From: Gemmatimonadaceae bacterium | Lineage (GTDB): Bacteria; Gemmatimonadota; Gemmatimonadetes; Gemmatimonadales; Gemmatimonadaceae | Assembly (NCBI GenBank): GCA_019752115.1 | Contig: JAIEMN010000010.1 | Location: forward strand, 62,001 to 126,000 | Reading direction: 5' to 3' | DNA: 64,000 nt | Part shown: one piece after another, positions 37,816 to 51,700 of the stretch | How the letters are laid out: the number at the start of each line of letters is the position of its first letter | How positions within the stretch are numbered: position 1 is the stretch's first letter | Program-made: the position numbers and the translations under genes | The notes under the pieces: model-generated | Databases searched by the model: none | Told to the model about the DNA's origin: nothing | The model's input: the letters and a program-made list of their open reading frames with translations, nothing else

Positions 37816-40150
37816 CCACGAGAATGCGCTCGGCCGCACGGTGGTGGTGAAGGTCATTGCCCCCGAGCTGGCCGAGGGCGTCAGCGCCGATCGCTTTGCG
37901 CGTGAAGTGAAGCTGGCGGCGCGGTTGCAGCAGGCCAACATCGTGCCCGTGTTGAGCACGGGCAGCTCGGGCTTGCTGCCGTACTACACGATGCCGTTCG
38001 TAACCGGGGAGTCGCTGCGCGCGCGGCTGTCGAATGGGGCGCCGCTCACGGCTTCGCAGTCGCTCAGTATTCTGCGGGACGTGGCGCGCGCGCTGGCGTA
38101 CGCGCATTCGCAGGGCGTGGTCCATCGGGACATCAAGCCGGAGAACATCCTGCTGTCGGGTGGCACGGCGGTGGTGACGGACTTCGGGATCGCCAAGGCG
38201 CTCAGTGCGTCGCGCACCATTGGTGACGGTGGCACCGCTGCGGTCACAAGCGCTTCGCTCACGCAGGTTGGCGGCTCGATCGGCACGCCGTCGTACATGG
38301 CGCCCGAACAGGCCGTGGGCGCCGACGTCGATCAGCGGGCCGACATCTACGCGTGGGGCGTCCTGGCCTACGAGCTGCTCACGGGCACCCATCCGTTTGC
38401 GGGCAAGGCGAACTCGGCGCAGATGATCGCGGCCCACCTGTCGGAAACGCCGGTGCCGCTCACCCAGCGAAGCACGGCGGTGCCCGACTCGCTGAACGGC
38501 CTCGTGCTCCGCTGCCTCGAGAAGGACGCGGCGCATCGGCCGGCGAACGCGGAGGAGGTGCTGCAGATCCTCGATGGCGTGGCGACGCCCGGCGGAGCCA
38601 CGGGGGCGCGTGCCGGTGGCACACCGGCGCCGACTGCCCGTCGGGGCCGCAGTCTGCTGCTCGCCGGCGGCGTCCTCGTGGCCGCGGTGGCGGCGGCGAT
38701 CCTGCTGCGGCGCGGGGGCAGTGGGTCGTCGCCCTCGCGCACGGCCGCCGCCGTGAACGCCACCGCGAGCGCACCGAACCGGTCGATCGCAGTGCTGCCG
38801 CTCGCCAATCTGAGCGGCGACAAGGCCGACGATTTCTTTGGCATCGGGTTGGCTGAGGAGATGACGCGCGCCCTCTCCAAGACCGGTGTGCGCGTCATTG
38901 GCCGGTCGAGCGCCGGGGCGCTGCAGGCGCGCGGTCTGGATGAGAGTGCCATCGCGCGTGAACTGGGGGTGGGCTCACTGCTCACCGGCAGCGTCCAGCG
39001 CGCGGCGGGGCAGGTCCGGGTGAATGTCTCGCTCGTGTCGGCCAGCGATGGCGCGGTGACGTGGACCGAGAAGTATGATCGGCCACTCACCAACGTCTTT
39101 GCGTTGCAGGACGAAATCGCGCGGGCGGTGGCCACCAAGCTGCTGGGCGCGTTGGACGGCGTGCGTGCGGCGACGGCGACGCGCGTTGAGACCGCCGACC
39201 CTGAGGCCTACGCGTTGTACCTGCAAGGACAGGTGATGTTCGGGCGTCGTACGGCACAAACCGTACGGCAGTCGATCGCGCTCTTTGAACGCGCGGTGGC
39301 GCGGGACCCGCAGTTCGCGCGCGCCCATGCGGCATTGGGGTTAGCGCTGGCGTCTATCCCGTTCTACGAGCAGGGCACTGCCCGCATCACGGCACCGATG
39401 GCCATTGCCGCGGCGCGCAAGGCGATTGCCATCGACTCCACGGTGGCCGAAGCGTGGGGCGCGATCGCCTCGGCGCAGATGGGCGTCTTCGATAATCGCG
39501 TGGCGGACGCGAACTACCGACGCGCGCAGGCCCTCGATTCCAGCGTAGCCATCCTCTGGGGCTGGCACGCACTCAATCTCGTCCACATGGGACGCTTCGA
39601 GGAGGCGCGTGACCATGCGGCCCGGGCGCAGGCGGCCGAACCCGCGTCGCTGATCGCACGGACCTGGGGGGCCCAGCTGCTGATGACCGAGCGCCGCTAC
39701 CGCGAGGCCGACTCCGCCGCGCGCTCGATCCTGTCGATGGACTCCACCTATGCGTTGGCATGGGATGTACGAGGGGAGGCGCTTAGCTACCTCGGCCGAC
39801 ACGACGAGGCCATCGTCGCGCTGCAGCACAACCTGGAGCAGCTGCCGAGGAACCTCCCCAATCAGACTGAAGGCGTGCTCGCCTATGTGTACGCGCGTGC
39901 CCGCCGCCCCGCCGACGCGCGACGCGCCATGGAGAATCTGCGCGTGAAGAATGGCGGCGAAATGCCTGCCATGGGGGTGCTGGCGGCAACGCTGGAAGTG
40001 TTGGGCGATCATGCGGCCGCCGTGACGCTGATCGAGCGGGCCGTCAAGCAGCCCGACAGCTGGCTGCAGATGTACAACCGCGCCGAACGCTACGATGCGT
40101 TGCGCAAGGATCCGCGGGCCGATGCGATCATGAAGAGCATCGAGCAGTGA
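37718..40150 (+). CDS. Ser/Thr kinase 2 with FlgO/TolB-N-like and TPR domains
   Basis: GTG start overlapping the kinase 1 stop, 810 residues. The kinase domain has [25 protein letters not shown] and [11 protein letters not shown] membrane helix lies at about 311-331 ([18 protein letters not shown]), then [20 protein letters not shown] begins the TolB-N/FlgO-like domain, followed by TPR-like repeats. Same architecture as kinase 1 but divergent beyond the first 33 codons. The array pauses here: the next two genes are on the other strand. Confidence 0.88.
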
Positions 40151-40172
40151 GCAACCGGTAGCCTGCGGCTGC

Positions 40173-40964
40173 TCACCCTACCCGATGGACCGCGTACCAC
40201 AGTGACGGCAGAGCGGCGGTCCACGCGAGCAGAAACCGATTGAGGCCGAACAGCACCGCCGTGGCGGCGTGGAACGCAAACGCCGCGACCATCACGGCAA
40301 TACAGGCGACCGGATCGAGCCAGGCCACCGGAGCAAGGCACTCAAAGCCAATCACGCAGGCTGACGCCACGCGGAGCACGAGCGCGTGCCGCGGGATCTG
40401 TCGCGGTACCCACGCCGGAACACCATAGGCCGGCAGCGCGAGAAACGCTGCCAGCGCGTCCCCTCGCCACCAGGTCGGTTCTTTCGCCTTCACGAGGCCG
40501 GCGCGCACGTATGACAGCGTGAGCTGCGCCGCGATGTACAGGACCCCGCCCTCGTGCACCACCTCGGAAACGGCGGGAAGCTGCGCCACGGCGAGCCCGC
40601 CCAACACGGTGAAGAGCATCGCGTCGCTGCCGCCATTCACGTTCCCGCGAAAGCGGAGCGCGGCGAGCCAGCTCGTCCACGCCATCAGCACCGCGGCCAG
40701 GCAGCCGAGGCCCGTGCCCGGGGCCAGCGCCAGCACGAGGGCGCCCGCGAGCTGACCGAAGAGGACCACGGTGAAGCCGCGTGCGCGTAGAACCCCGCGC
40801 CACGCACCCCACGCTGCTGACAGGAGCGGCGCCGACCAGATGCCACGGTCAGCCCAGCTGGCGCGGAGGACCAGGAGTTCGAGGGCGTTGATGGCGGCCG
40901 CCACCGCTGCCGCGCGGCACATCCACACGATGGTCGAGGCCAGCAGGGGAGCGCTTCCACTCAT
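40173..40964 (-). CDS. HTTM-domain-like membrane protein
   Basis: The 263-residue protein has about six to seven hydrophobic segments and resembles the membrane part of HTTM / vitamin K-dependent carboxylase-like proteins (GNVNGGSDAMLFTVLGGLAVAQL, LTLSYVRAGLVKAKEPTWWRGDALA). The catalytic extracellular part of true gamma-carboxylases is absent, so no carboxylase activity can be claimed. It overlaps its upstream partner (40961-41446) by four bases. It ends 22 bases from the kinase 2 stop, convergent. Confidence 0.65.
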   Translation of the reverse strand: MSGSAPLLASTIVWMCRAAAVAAAINALELLVLRASWADRGIWSAPLLSAAWGAWRGVLRARGFTVVLFGQLAGALVLALAPGTGLGCLAAVLMAWTSWLAALRFRGNVNGGSDAMLFTVLGGLAVAQLPAVSEVVHEGGVLYIAAQLTLSYVRAGLVKAKEPTWWRGDALAAFLALPAYGVPAWVPRQIPRHALVLRVASACVIGFECLAPVAWLDPVACIAVMVAAFAFHAATAVLFGLNRFLLAWTAALPSLWYAVHRVG

Positions 40965-41446
40965 GTCGACACGCCCGAGGGCGGGAAGGGCAGGCGGCTC
41001 GTCTCGTAGAGCACCTCCGGACGGCTGTCCTTCGGGTGTCGCAGCACCAACCGCAGCTGCCAGCCGTGCGGCGCGGGACGGGTGGCGGCCCCCTCGGCAG
41101 CCACCGCGGCTTCCGCGAACGCCAGCACCAGCGGAAACGATTGGCTGTCTGGGCTCGGGGGCTCCTCCGCATCGAGGAGCTCACGGCACCACGCCTCGAC
41201 GAGCGTCTGCGCCGCCAGCGTGTGCGTGCCCGCCGGGTTGAACACGAGGTGCCACCAGCGGCGGCGGGGGGGCGTGACGGCGGGGCGCCAGTCGCCGGCC
41301 ATTCCGGCGGTGGGGAAGCGTCGGACTTCCAACGCGGGCGTCGGTCGCACCGCGTCAAAGAACGTCCACGACGGGAAGAGCAGACCGAGCAGGGTGCGGG
41401 TCGGAGTCGTCACGTCGGAGAATCTACGCGAGGGGCGCCAGCGCAT
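40961..41446 (-). CDS. Unknown protein paired with the HTTM gene
   Basis: A product of up to 161 residues; the ATG at 41446 is used here, and GTG at 41413 (150 residues, starting at MTTPTRTLLGLLFPSWTFFD) is a good alternative because no ribosome binding site separates them. The stretch LLFPSWTFFDAV recurs in small partners of HTTM proteins. There is one weak hydrophobic stretch but no clear membrane helix. Its start is divergent from kinase 3 (GTG 41482), so a shared promoter region is only 35-70 bases long. Confidence 0.5.
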   Translation of the reverse strand: MRWRPSRRFSDVTTPTRTLLGLLFPSWTFFDAVRPTPALEVRRFPTAGMAGDWRPAVTPPRRRWWHLVFNPAGTHTLAAQTLVEAWCRELLDAEEPPSPDSQSFPLVLAFAEAAVAAEGAATRPAPHGWQLRLVLRHPKDSRPEVLYETSRLPFPPSGVST

Positions 41447-41481
41447 GGCAGCAACGCGGTTGGGGCTGCATCTTGTGAACA

Positions 41482-43712
<2,231 letters not shown>

Positions 43713-43716
<4 letters not shown>

Positions 43717-46331
43717 TCGACCGCCTCACCGCCGCCCTCGCTGACCGCTACCGCCTCGACCGCGAACTCGGCGCCGGCGGTATGGCCACCGTCTACCTCG
43801 CGCACGACGTCAGGCACGACCGCGACGTCGCCATCAAGGTTCTGCACCCCGACTTGGGCGCCGCGCTGGGCGGCGAGCGGTTCCTCACCGAGATCCGCAC
43901 GACCGCGCGCCTGCAGCATCCGCACGTCCTGCCGCTGCTCGACAGTGGGAGCGCGGACGGCCTGCTGTACTATGTCATGCCGCTGGTGACCGGTGAGACG
44001 CTGCGGGCGCGGCTCGATCGCGAACGCCAGCTCCCCATCGCCGACGCGGTCCGCATTGCGCGCGAAGTGGCCAGCGCGCTCGACTACGCCCACCGCCAGA
44101 ACGTCATCCACCGCGACATCAAGCCGGAGAACATCCTCCTGCACGATGGCTCGGCGCTCGTCGCCGACTTCGGCATCGCCCTCGCCGTGCAAAGCGCCGG
44201 CGGCCAGCGCATGACGCAAACGGGGCTCTCGCTCGGCACGCCGAACTACATGAGCCCCGAGCAGGCGATGGGCGAACGCACCATCGACGCGCGCAGCGAC
44301 CTCTATGCGCTCGGGGCGGTCACCTACGAAATGCTGGTGGGCGAAGCCCCGTTTACCGGGCCGAGCGTGCAGGCCATCATCGCGCGCGTGCTCACCGAGG
44401 AGCCGCGCGCTATCGGCGTGCAGCGCAAGGCGGTGCCGGCAGGGGTCGAGTACGCTGTGCTGCGCGCGTTAGAGAAGTTGCCCGCCGATCGCTTCGAGTC
44501 CGCTCGCGAGTTCATCGACGCGCTCGGGAGCGAGGCGCCCGTCGCTCGCGGGCGCGGGGCGGGGGCGTCCGCGGGCCCCGAAGCCACCGGTCGCGGTCTT
44601 CGGGCGCTCACGCTGGTGTCGGTGATGGTGGCGCTCGTGTCCATGACGGTGGCCTGGTGGGGGTGGCGCGCGCGGGGCGTCGCGCCGAACGCGCCGGTCG
44701 TGAGTTTTTCGGTCCCGCTCAGCGACGGCGTCCAATTGCAGGCCCTCGCCATTTCTGCGGACGGCCGCCAGTTCGCGTACATCGCCGATTCCGCCACGAT
44801 TCCACGGCTCCGGGTGCGTTCGCTGGACTCGAACGGCACCAGGGCCATTGGGGCCGCCGATGGCCTGCGCTATGGGGGCGTCGCCTTCTCCCCCGACGGG
44901 AAATGGGTCGCGTTTGTCAATCGTGGGCGCTTGATGAAGGCGCCGCTGTCCGGCGGACCGGCGCAGCCCATCGCTGATCTCGATGGCGCCAACGGGATCG
45001 TCTGGACCCGCGACAATACGATCGTGTTGGGCGGCATCGGCGCGCGTGGCAAGGGGCTTCGCATCGTCTCGGCGAACGGCGGGGACATTCGCCCGCTCAC
45101 GACGGCCGCCGCTGGCCCAAGCGGTCATCTGCATATGTGGCCGGTGGCGCTCCCTGACGGTCGGCACATCGCCTTCACGGATTTTGGCCCCGGTGGTGGC
45201 GAGGACGATCTGCTCAGCGTCACCTCGCTCGAGAGCGGCGAGGTCGTCAACTCGACGATTGTCGGGCAGGCGCTTGGGTATGGAGCGGGCCGGTTGCTGT
45301 ACAAGGCGATCGGCGAGGAGGCCTTGCTCAGTGTGCCCTTCGATCCGTCGTCGCCGCGGGCGCCGAACGATGCCGAGGTGGTGTCGGTCGGGTCATGGAA
45401 TGCCGCCCTGAGCGAAACGGGCGTGCTGGTCGCGGCGAGTGGTGGTCGGACGTCGCGCGCCCTCTGGGTGAGCGCTGATGGGCGTACCGTCTCGGCGATC
45501 CCTGGGCTCGACTCGGTGACGCGCGGCGCCGATCCACGACTGTCGCCGAACGAAGCGCAACTGGCCTTCACGAACGAGGGGGGCGACGGACGCACGGTGG
45601 GCGTGTCGGTCTATACCCTTGCCAACGCGACCATCAGTCGATTGGGGACCATGGGCCAACGTCCCGAGTGGACGCCCGACGGCTCGCGCGTGCTCTATCA
45701 GTCCACGCGGACCGATGTGAAAGCGGCGTCCGGCCTGCTCTGGCAACCCGCCGACGGAAGTGGCACCTACGAAGTGCTCGGCAATCGGACCATGCGCGCC
45801 GACGGCTCGGTCTACTCCGCGGTGATGTCTCCGGACGCCGCGTGGCTGCTCTTTCGGGCCAACAGCGATGGCGGGCTCAAGGTCGTGCGACTCGGGACGG
45901 ACGAACCGTCTCGGGTCTTTGTCGATGCCGGCCAGTCGGCGACGATGGCGCGCTTCTCCCCCGACGGCCGCTGGGTCGCCTACGTGACCGGAGAGACCGC
46001 TCGACGCGAGGTCTACGTCCGTCCGTTCCCCGGACCGGGCCCCGTCATCACGATCTCCGCGGGCGGCGGGACGGAACCGATCTGGTCGCGAGACGGCACG
46101 CAGCTCTTCTATCGCGCGGGCCGCCAGATGATCAGCGCCCGTGTCGAACACACGCCTACCTTTCGCGTCGTGTCACGGACCACGCTCTTCGAGGGCGACT
46201 ATCTGGCCTCGCCAAACTACGCGCAGTACGATGTGGCCCGGGACGGGCGATTCCTGATGCTCAAACCGACCGGTGCCCCCACGCAGATCAATGTGCTGGT
46301 GAACTGGCCGCAGACACTGAGAACGAAATGA
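43713..46331 (+). CDS. Ser/Thr kinase 4 with TolB-like propeller
   Basis: ATG 43713 overlaps the kinase 3 stop; 872 residues. The kinase has LGAGGMATVYLAHD, Lys42 (VAIKVL), [30 protein letters not shown] membrane helix at about 300-320 is followed by a periplasmic PD40/TolB-like propeller with repeats such as FSPDGKWVAFV, and ALPDGRHIAFTD. Its kinase domain is closest to kinase 7 (PIADAVRIAREVASALDYA identical). The ligand of the propeller is unknown. Confidence 0.88.
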
Positions 46332-49003
46332 ACGACGTGCTCGCGCGCCTTACCGCTGCCCTCGCCGATCGCTACCGCGTGATCCGCGAACTCGGCGCCG
46401 GCGGCATGGCCACCGTCTACCTCGCGCACGACGTCAGGCACGACCGCGACGTCGCCATCAAGGTCCTCCACCCGGACCTGGGCGCCGCCCTCGGCGGCGA
46501 GCGGTTCCTCACCGAGATCCGCACCACCGCGCGCCTGCAGCATCCGCACATCCTGCCGCTCCTCGACAGCGGCGCGGCGGATGGTTTGCTGTACTACGTG
46601 ATGCCGCTGGTCACCGGCGAAACGCTGCGCGCCCGGCTCGAGCGCGAGCGCCAGCTCCCGATTGAGGACGCGCTGCTGATCGCGCGCGAGGTGGCCGACG
46701 CGCTGCACTACGCGCACGCGCAGAACGTCATCCACCGCGACGTCAAGCCGGAGAACATTCTCTTGCAGGGCGGGCACGCCCTCGTTGCGGACTTTGGTAT
46801 CGCGCTCGCCGTGCAACAGGCGGGCGGCCCCCGCATGACGCAAACGGGCTTGTCGCTCGGCACGCCGAGCTACATGAGCCCCGAGCAGGCCATGGGCGAG
46901 CGCACCATCGACGCGCGTTCTGATATCTATGCGCTGGGCGCGATCACCTACGAGATGCTCACCGGTGAGCCCCCGTTCACCGGCGCCACGATGCAGGCGG
47001 TCGTGGCCAAGGTGCTGAATGCCGAACCCGAACGGCCGTCCCTGACGCGCAAAACCCTCGCGCCGCCGGTGGAGCGCGCGGTCCTGAAGGCGCTCGCGAA
47101 GCTGCCGGCCGACCGCTTCGCCACCGCCGCCGCCTTTGCCGACGCGCTGCGCGACGGGTCGGCGTTTACTGCCAGCACCAGCGAAGCGCCAAGCATGGGC
47201 GGCAAGCGCGCGCGTCTCGATGGCCGCATCATGCTCGCGGCCGGCATCCTGCTCGGCGCGGTCGCCGCGACCGCGCTGACCAGTGCGTTACGGACGTCGC
47301 CCGGGACCCTGTCCACCGCGACCAGCAAGCAATTCACATTTACGGGGAAGGCGGGCGTTCCGGCCCTGAGTGCTGATGGGGCGGTACTCGCATACGTCCT
47401 ACGCGAGTGCGATCAGGCGGACAACGACGGCTTCAGCGATGAGGAAGCGCTCGACAGCGGCGTGCCCTGTCGATCGGCGCTTGTAGTGCAGGATACCGGC
47501 GGCAGTGAGTCGGCCCGCGTCATCGATAACGCGAAAATCATTTGGGATGTGCGTTGGCTGCCGAATGGCACCTCGATGATCGTGTCGGCAACGCTCGATT
47601 CGGCACGGCGCGGGATTTTCGTGGTGCCTCGACTTGGCGGCGCAACGCGCCAGGTCACGACACCCGGAACGTTTGATGTCGATCCGACTGGCGATTCGTT
47701 ACTCTTCATTCCGAAGAACGGCACGACGCTGGCGTCCGCTTTTGCCTACATCCTATCGCTCGCCACCGGTCAAGCGACCGATAGCCTGAAGCTGCCGTCC
47801 CCAGAAGTATGGGCGGTGGCGTGGTCGCCGAATGGATCGTTGCTGGCGATCAACACCGGGGCGAAGATCTTCATCGCCCGTCGTAACGGTGCGCTCGTCG
47901 ACTCGATGCGAAATGATGGGCGATCGGTCATCCGGTGGACGCCGAACGGCGAGGCCCTCGTGCGGTTTATGGCCGCGCCCGGACGAGAGGATGACTGGGT
48001 CAAGGTTTCCGTAACCCGCGATGGGCACTTCTCCGGCGCGTCGTCGAACATCATGCCGCGCTTGCAGGCACTGTATCGAGGCGACTTTGATCTCGCGCGA
48101 CGAAGCGCTGGACTCGCCTACATCTCCGGTGATGCGCTGGCTGATCAGTGGGTTTTCGGCGTTGGCACCACCACGGCGATGCCGCCGCGTCGCGTCACTT
48201 CGGGGACGTCATGGTACGCCGATCCGGCCATCAGCGACGATGGTCAGACCCTCTATTTCCTGCGTGGCAATGGTAGCGGTGACAACCTGTATCGTATCCG
48301 CCTCGGCGCCAGCCCGTTGAAGGAGGAGGCCGTGAGCACCGGAGCGGGGGCCGGCGTTGGGTCGCACTCGCCGCTCTCTCCAGACGGATCACGGATCGTG
48401 TTTCAGCGCATCGAAAGCGGGAAGAACGTGCTGTACGACGTGGCGACCGCCACGCAGCGCATTACCAACCGGGACAGCGCCGGCGCGACATGGCCCCGGC
48501 GCGTCGTCCCGTTTGGTGCGAGTGGACTGGCGGCGATTGGGCGGGACTACCAGAGCCTGATGGTTCTCGATTCGACCAAAGCAATGGTGCGCACCGTGCG
48601 AGCCCCCGATAGTCTGCGCGTCGTGAAGCACACCGTGAGCCCCGACGGCCGCTCGGCCGCGCTGTTGGTGTCCACCCCGACCGGCTCCGCCATTGGCGTC
48701 TCTTCGCTGGCGCGCTGGGACTTTCGCCCACTTGTGCTGTATTCGGGCTCGCTCGCGAATACCACGCTCAGCTGGACCAAGGACGGCTGGGTGTACTACG
48801 GGCGCTGGGAGCCCCGCGGCCCCGCACTGTATCGGGTCAACGCGACCGGTACGGTCCAGTCACCGGAGCGTGTGATGTCGGTGCCGGCGCAGTGCCGGGT
48901 GGAGAGCATTATTGTCGCGACGGGCAGCGCCGTCGGCGCGTGCGTGGCGAGCCAGTACCGAGGCGATGTGTATCTGGCCGCGATTCCCGGGTTGACGCGA
49001 TGA
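46328..49003 (+). CDS. Ser/Thr kinase 5 with TolB-like propeller
   Basis: ATG 46328 overlaps the kinase 4 stop; 891 residues. Kinase motifs match kinase 4 closely, with HRDVKPENILL and DFGIALAV. A membrane helix lies at about 301-322 (MLAAGILLGAVAATALTSAL). The propeller region is divergent from its neighbours and includes the acidic loop ECDQADNDGFSDEEA near its start, which could bind calcium or another metal; that is inference. PD40-like repeats such as SPLSPDGSRIVFQR follow. Confidence 0.87.
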   Translation: MNDVLARLTAALADRYRVIRELGAGGMATVYLAHDVRHDRDVAIKVLHPDLGAALGGERFLTEIRTTARLQHPHILPLLDSGAADGLLYYVMPLVTGETLRARLERERQLPIEDALLIAREVADALHYAHAQNVIHRDVKPENILLQGGHALVADFGIALAVQQAGGPRMTQTGLSLGTPSYMSPEQAMGERTIDARSDIYALGAITYEMLTGEPPFTGATMQAVVAKVLNAEPERPSLTRKTLAPPVERAVLKALAKLPADRFATAAAFADALRDGSAFTASTSEAPSMGGKRARLDGRIMLAAGILLGAVAATALTSALRTSPGTLSTATSKQFTFTGKAGVPALSADGAVLAYVLRECDQADNDGFSDEEALDSGVPCRSALVVQDTGGSESARVIDNAKIIWDVRWLPNGTSMIVSATLDSARRGIFVVPRLGGATRQVTTPGTFDVDPTGDSLLFIPKNGTTLASAFAYILSLATGQATDSLKLPSPEVWAVAWSPNGSLLAINTGAKIFIARRNGALVDSMRNDGRSVIRWTPNGEALVRFMAAPGREDDWVKVSVTRDGHFSGASSNIMPRLQALYRGDFDLARRSAGLAYISGDALADQWVFGVGTTTAMPPRRVTSGTSWYADPAISDDGQTLYFLRGNGSGDNLYRIRLGASPLKEEAVSTGAGAGVGSHSPLSPDGSRIVFQRIESGKNVLYDVATATQRITNRDSAGATWPRRVVPFGASGLAAIGRDYQSLMVLDSTKAMVRTVRAPDSLRVVKHTVSPDGRSAALLVSTPTGSAIGVSSLARWDFRPLVLYSGSLANTTLSWTKDGWVYYGRWEPRGPALYRVNATGTVQSPERVMSVPAQCRVESIIVATGSAVGACVASQYRGDVYLAAIPGLTR

Positions 49004-51687
49004 GCGACGTGAGCGAACGACTCGCGGCGTCGCTGGCCGACCGGTACCGTATTGAGCGCGAACTCGGCGCTGGCGGCATGGCCACCGTGTACCTCGCGCA
49101 CGACGTCAAGCACGACCGCGACGTCGCCATCAAGGTGCTGCACCCCGACCTCGGTGCCGCGCTTGGTGGCGAACGCTTTCTCACCGAAATCCGCACCACC
49201 GCGCGCCTGCAGCATCCGCACATCCTGCCGCTCCTCGACAGCGGCGCGGCCGACGGTCTGCTGTACTACGTCATGCCGCTCGTCACCGGCGAAACGCTCC
49301 GCGCCCGGCTCGACCGCGAGAAGCAGCTCCCCATCGACGACGCGCTGCTGATCGCCCGCGAGGTCGCCGATGCCCTCGGCTACGCCCACGGGCTCGGCGT
49401 GATTCATCGCGATATCAAGCCCGAAAACATCCTGCTGCAGAACGGCCACGCGCTGGTGGCCGACTTCGGCATCGCGTTGGCCGTGCAAAGTGCCGGCGGC
49501 CAGCGCATGACGCAAACCGGCCTGTCGCTCGGCACGCCCCAGTACATGTCGCCGGAACAGGCGATGGGCGAGAAGACGCTCGACGCGCGCTCGGATCTCT
49601 ACGCGCTGGGTGCGGTGGTGTACGAGATGCTCACCGGCGAGCCGCCGTTCACCGGCCCCACCGTGCAGGCGATCGTGGCGAAGGTGTTGAGCAGCGAGCC
49701 CGAACCCATCGCCACCATTCGCAAGGCGGTGCCGCCGCATGTCGCCGCCGCCGTGCACACCGCGATTGAGAAACTCTCCGCCGATCGCTATGCCAGCGCT
49801 GCCGCGTTCGTGCAGGCGCTCAACGACACTGGCACCAGCCGTCTGTCGTCGCGTTCGGGTGCCCACGTCAGTGGACGCACCGCCACGCGGTGGCGCACGC
49901 TGGCGCTCGCGACGTCGGCGGCGTGCGTGGTCGCCGTCGCCGCCGTCGGCTGGATGGCCACCCGACCCACGCCGCCGAGCGGGCCCACCGAGTACGACGT
50001 GGTGCTCCCCGACAGCGCCGCGATGTCGCTCGCGACACCCTTTGCGGTGTCGCCGACCGGAGACTTCGTGGTGTATCCGGCGGCCGCGGATCCGACCGCT
50101 GCCGATCCCTCCCGTACCACGTTGTGGTATCGGTCGCTCCTCGACGGCACCAGCCGTCGCGTGACGGATGATGCCCCAGCTTTCGCGCCGGCCATCGCCC
50201 CCGATGGACAATCCCTTGCTTACGTTGCCACGCGCGCCACAAGCAGCGGCGGCCAGCCGGGCAGTGGGGGGACGGCTGGGCTGTCGATCGAACGCATACC
50301 CATGGCGGGCGGCAAGCCCACGGTGCTCGCGCGGGCGAAGACCATCTCGCACCTCTTCTGGAAGGACGCGCAGCATCTGGTGTCCATCGAGGATATCGGA
50401 CGCAGCGCCCGGATCGTGGATGCGGACGCCGGCGTCTCGGTGCTCCGGTCCATTGGTTACTGCGAGCTCAGTTCGCCGCTGCCCGACCCGGGTACCCTCA
50501 TGTGCGGAGGGGGATCCAATCGGATGGCGGCTCGAGTGGAGATGCAGGCCGACACGACCAAGCCGGTGGAGGGCTTCTTCTTTCGCCGCGAGAGCGACAG
50601 CTCGTTGGTCTATGGTTCGCAGTTCACCGTGATTGATGAGCGGTACGTGGTGTACGCGAATCAGCAGGGGGATCTGCAGGCCGCGCGCGTGGATCTCGTC
50701 AAACGGACCATCGGGCGCCCCGTGCGTATGCTGTCGGGATTGTCGCTGCGCGACTACTCGGCCGCCGCGAGCTACCGCATCGCCGACAACGGGACGCTGG
50801 TGTACGCCGTGGGGGCCAACCACGCGGTGGGGCAGCTCGTACGGCAGAATGCGCAGTCGATCGACACGCTGCCGGTGGGGCGCGCGGCGTTTCAGTTGTG
50901 GCGCATGAGTCCCGATGGCAAGCGGCTGGCCGCGACGGTCGAGGTACTCGAAGGACAGGAACTGCGCGTGTACGATCTGCAGACGGGCCGCTTCGACGTG
51001 CTCGCGAGCGCCCCAAACATTCGGCAACCCCTCTGGAGCCCAACCGGCGATCGCTTGGTATACGCGCTCTGGACGAGAGATCGCACGCTCGAGCTGTACC
51101 TGCGCCCGCTCAACGCGAGCGAGGCGCCGCCGCCGCTCGTGCGTGGCGGAAGTTTCGAGCCCAACGACTGGCTGCCGGATGGCCGCGTCACGCTGAGTGA
51201 CTGGGCGACTAAGGTGGTCGCGATGAACGTCGAGCAGCGGTCCACCACGACCACCACGCTGGTCACCGATGCCCTCTACGGGGCGGTGTCGCCAGACGGT
51301 AAGTGGATCGCGTACTCGCAGCCCGACGAGAACGCGATGTGGCTCGAGCCGCTGCCGCGTACGGGGAAACGGTATCCGCTGCACAGCGGATCCAATGCCG
51401 ACGATCCGCACTGGCTTTCGGCGACAGAGCTCGTCTTCAAGAGCTACGAGCCGTGGGGGTTCGATCGCGTCACGATCACCGCCTCGGCCGAGAACCCCGT
51501 CGGTCCGATGCGGCGGTGGTTCAATTCCACACGCGCACTCGACACGCCCGGCGCGTCGTCGCAGCTGAGCGTGGATGGTCGGGTGATCTATCTGCAGGCG
51601 GACATCGAGGCGCCCGTGCGGTCGCTGCGTGTGGTGCCGAACTGGGTGGCCAAGATGAAACAGGCGGTGGACGCCGTGAACAAGTGA
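49000..51687 (+). CDS. Ser/Thr kinase 6 with TolB-like propeller
   Basis: ATG 49000 overlaps the kinase 5 stop; 895 residues. The kinase shows [50 protein letters not shown]. Its kinase domain shares the segment DALLIAREVADAL with kinase 5. A membrane helix at about 300-320 precedes the propeller, with blades such as FAPAIAPDGQSLAYVA and AVSPDGKWIAYS. A 13-base gap separates it from kinase 7. Confidence 0.87.
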   Translation: MSDVSERLAASLADRYRIERELGAGGMATVYLAHDVKHDRDVAIKVLHPDLGAALGGERFLTEIRTTARLQHPHILPLLDSGAADGLLYYVMPLVTGETLRARLDREKQLPIDDALLIAREVADALGYAHGLGVIHRDIKPENILLQNGHALVADFGIALAVQSAGGQRMTQTGLSLGTPQYMSPEQAMGEKTLDARSDLYALGAVVYEMLTGEPPFTGPTVQAIVAKVLSSEPEPIATIRKAVPPHVAAAVHTAIEKLSADRYASAAAFVQALNDTGTSRLSSRSGAHVSGRTATRWRTLALATSAACVVAVAAVGWMATRPTPPSGPTEYDVVLPDSAAMSLATPFAVSPTGDFVVYPAAADPTAADPSRTTLWYRSLLDGTSRRVTDDAPAFAPAIAPDGQSLAYVATRATSSGGQPGSGGTAGLSIERIPMAGGKPTVLARAKTISHLFWKDAQHLVSIEDIGRSARIVDADAGVSVLRSIGYCELSSPLPDPGTLMCGGGSNRMAARVEMQADTTKPVEGFFFRRESDSSLVYGSQFTVIDERYVVYANQQGDLQAARVDLVKRTIGRPVRMLSGLSLRDYSAAASYRIADNGTLVYAVGANHAVGQLVRQNAQSIDTLPVGRAAFQLWRMSPDGKRLAATVEVLEGQELRVYDLQTGRFDVLASAPNIRQPLWSPTGDRLVYALWTRDRTLELYLRPLNASEAPPPLVRGGSFEPNDWLPDGRVTLSDWATKVVAMNVEQRSTTTTTLVTDALYGAVSPDGKWIAYSQPDENAMWLEPLPRTGKRYPLHSGSNADDPHWLSATELVFKSYEPWGFDRVTITASAENPVGPMRRWFNSTRALDTPGASSQLSVDGRVIYLQADIEAPVRSLRVVPNWVAKMKQAVDAVNK

Positions 51688-51700
51688 ACTCCGCGCACGA

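Noticed and set aside
40173-40964. Vitamin K-dependent gamma-carboxylase
   Set aside because: Only the HTTM-like membrane part is present; the length and the lack of the large luminal domain argue against carboxylase activity.
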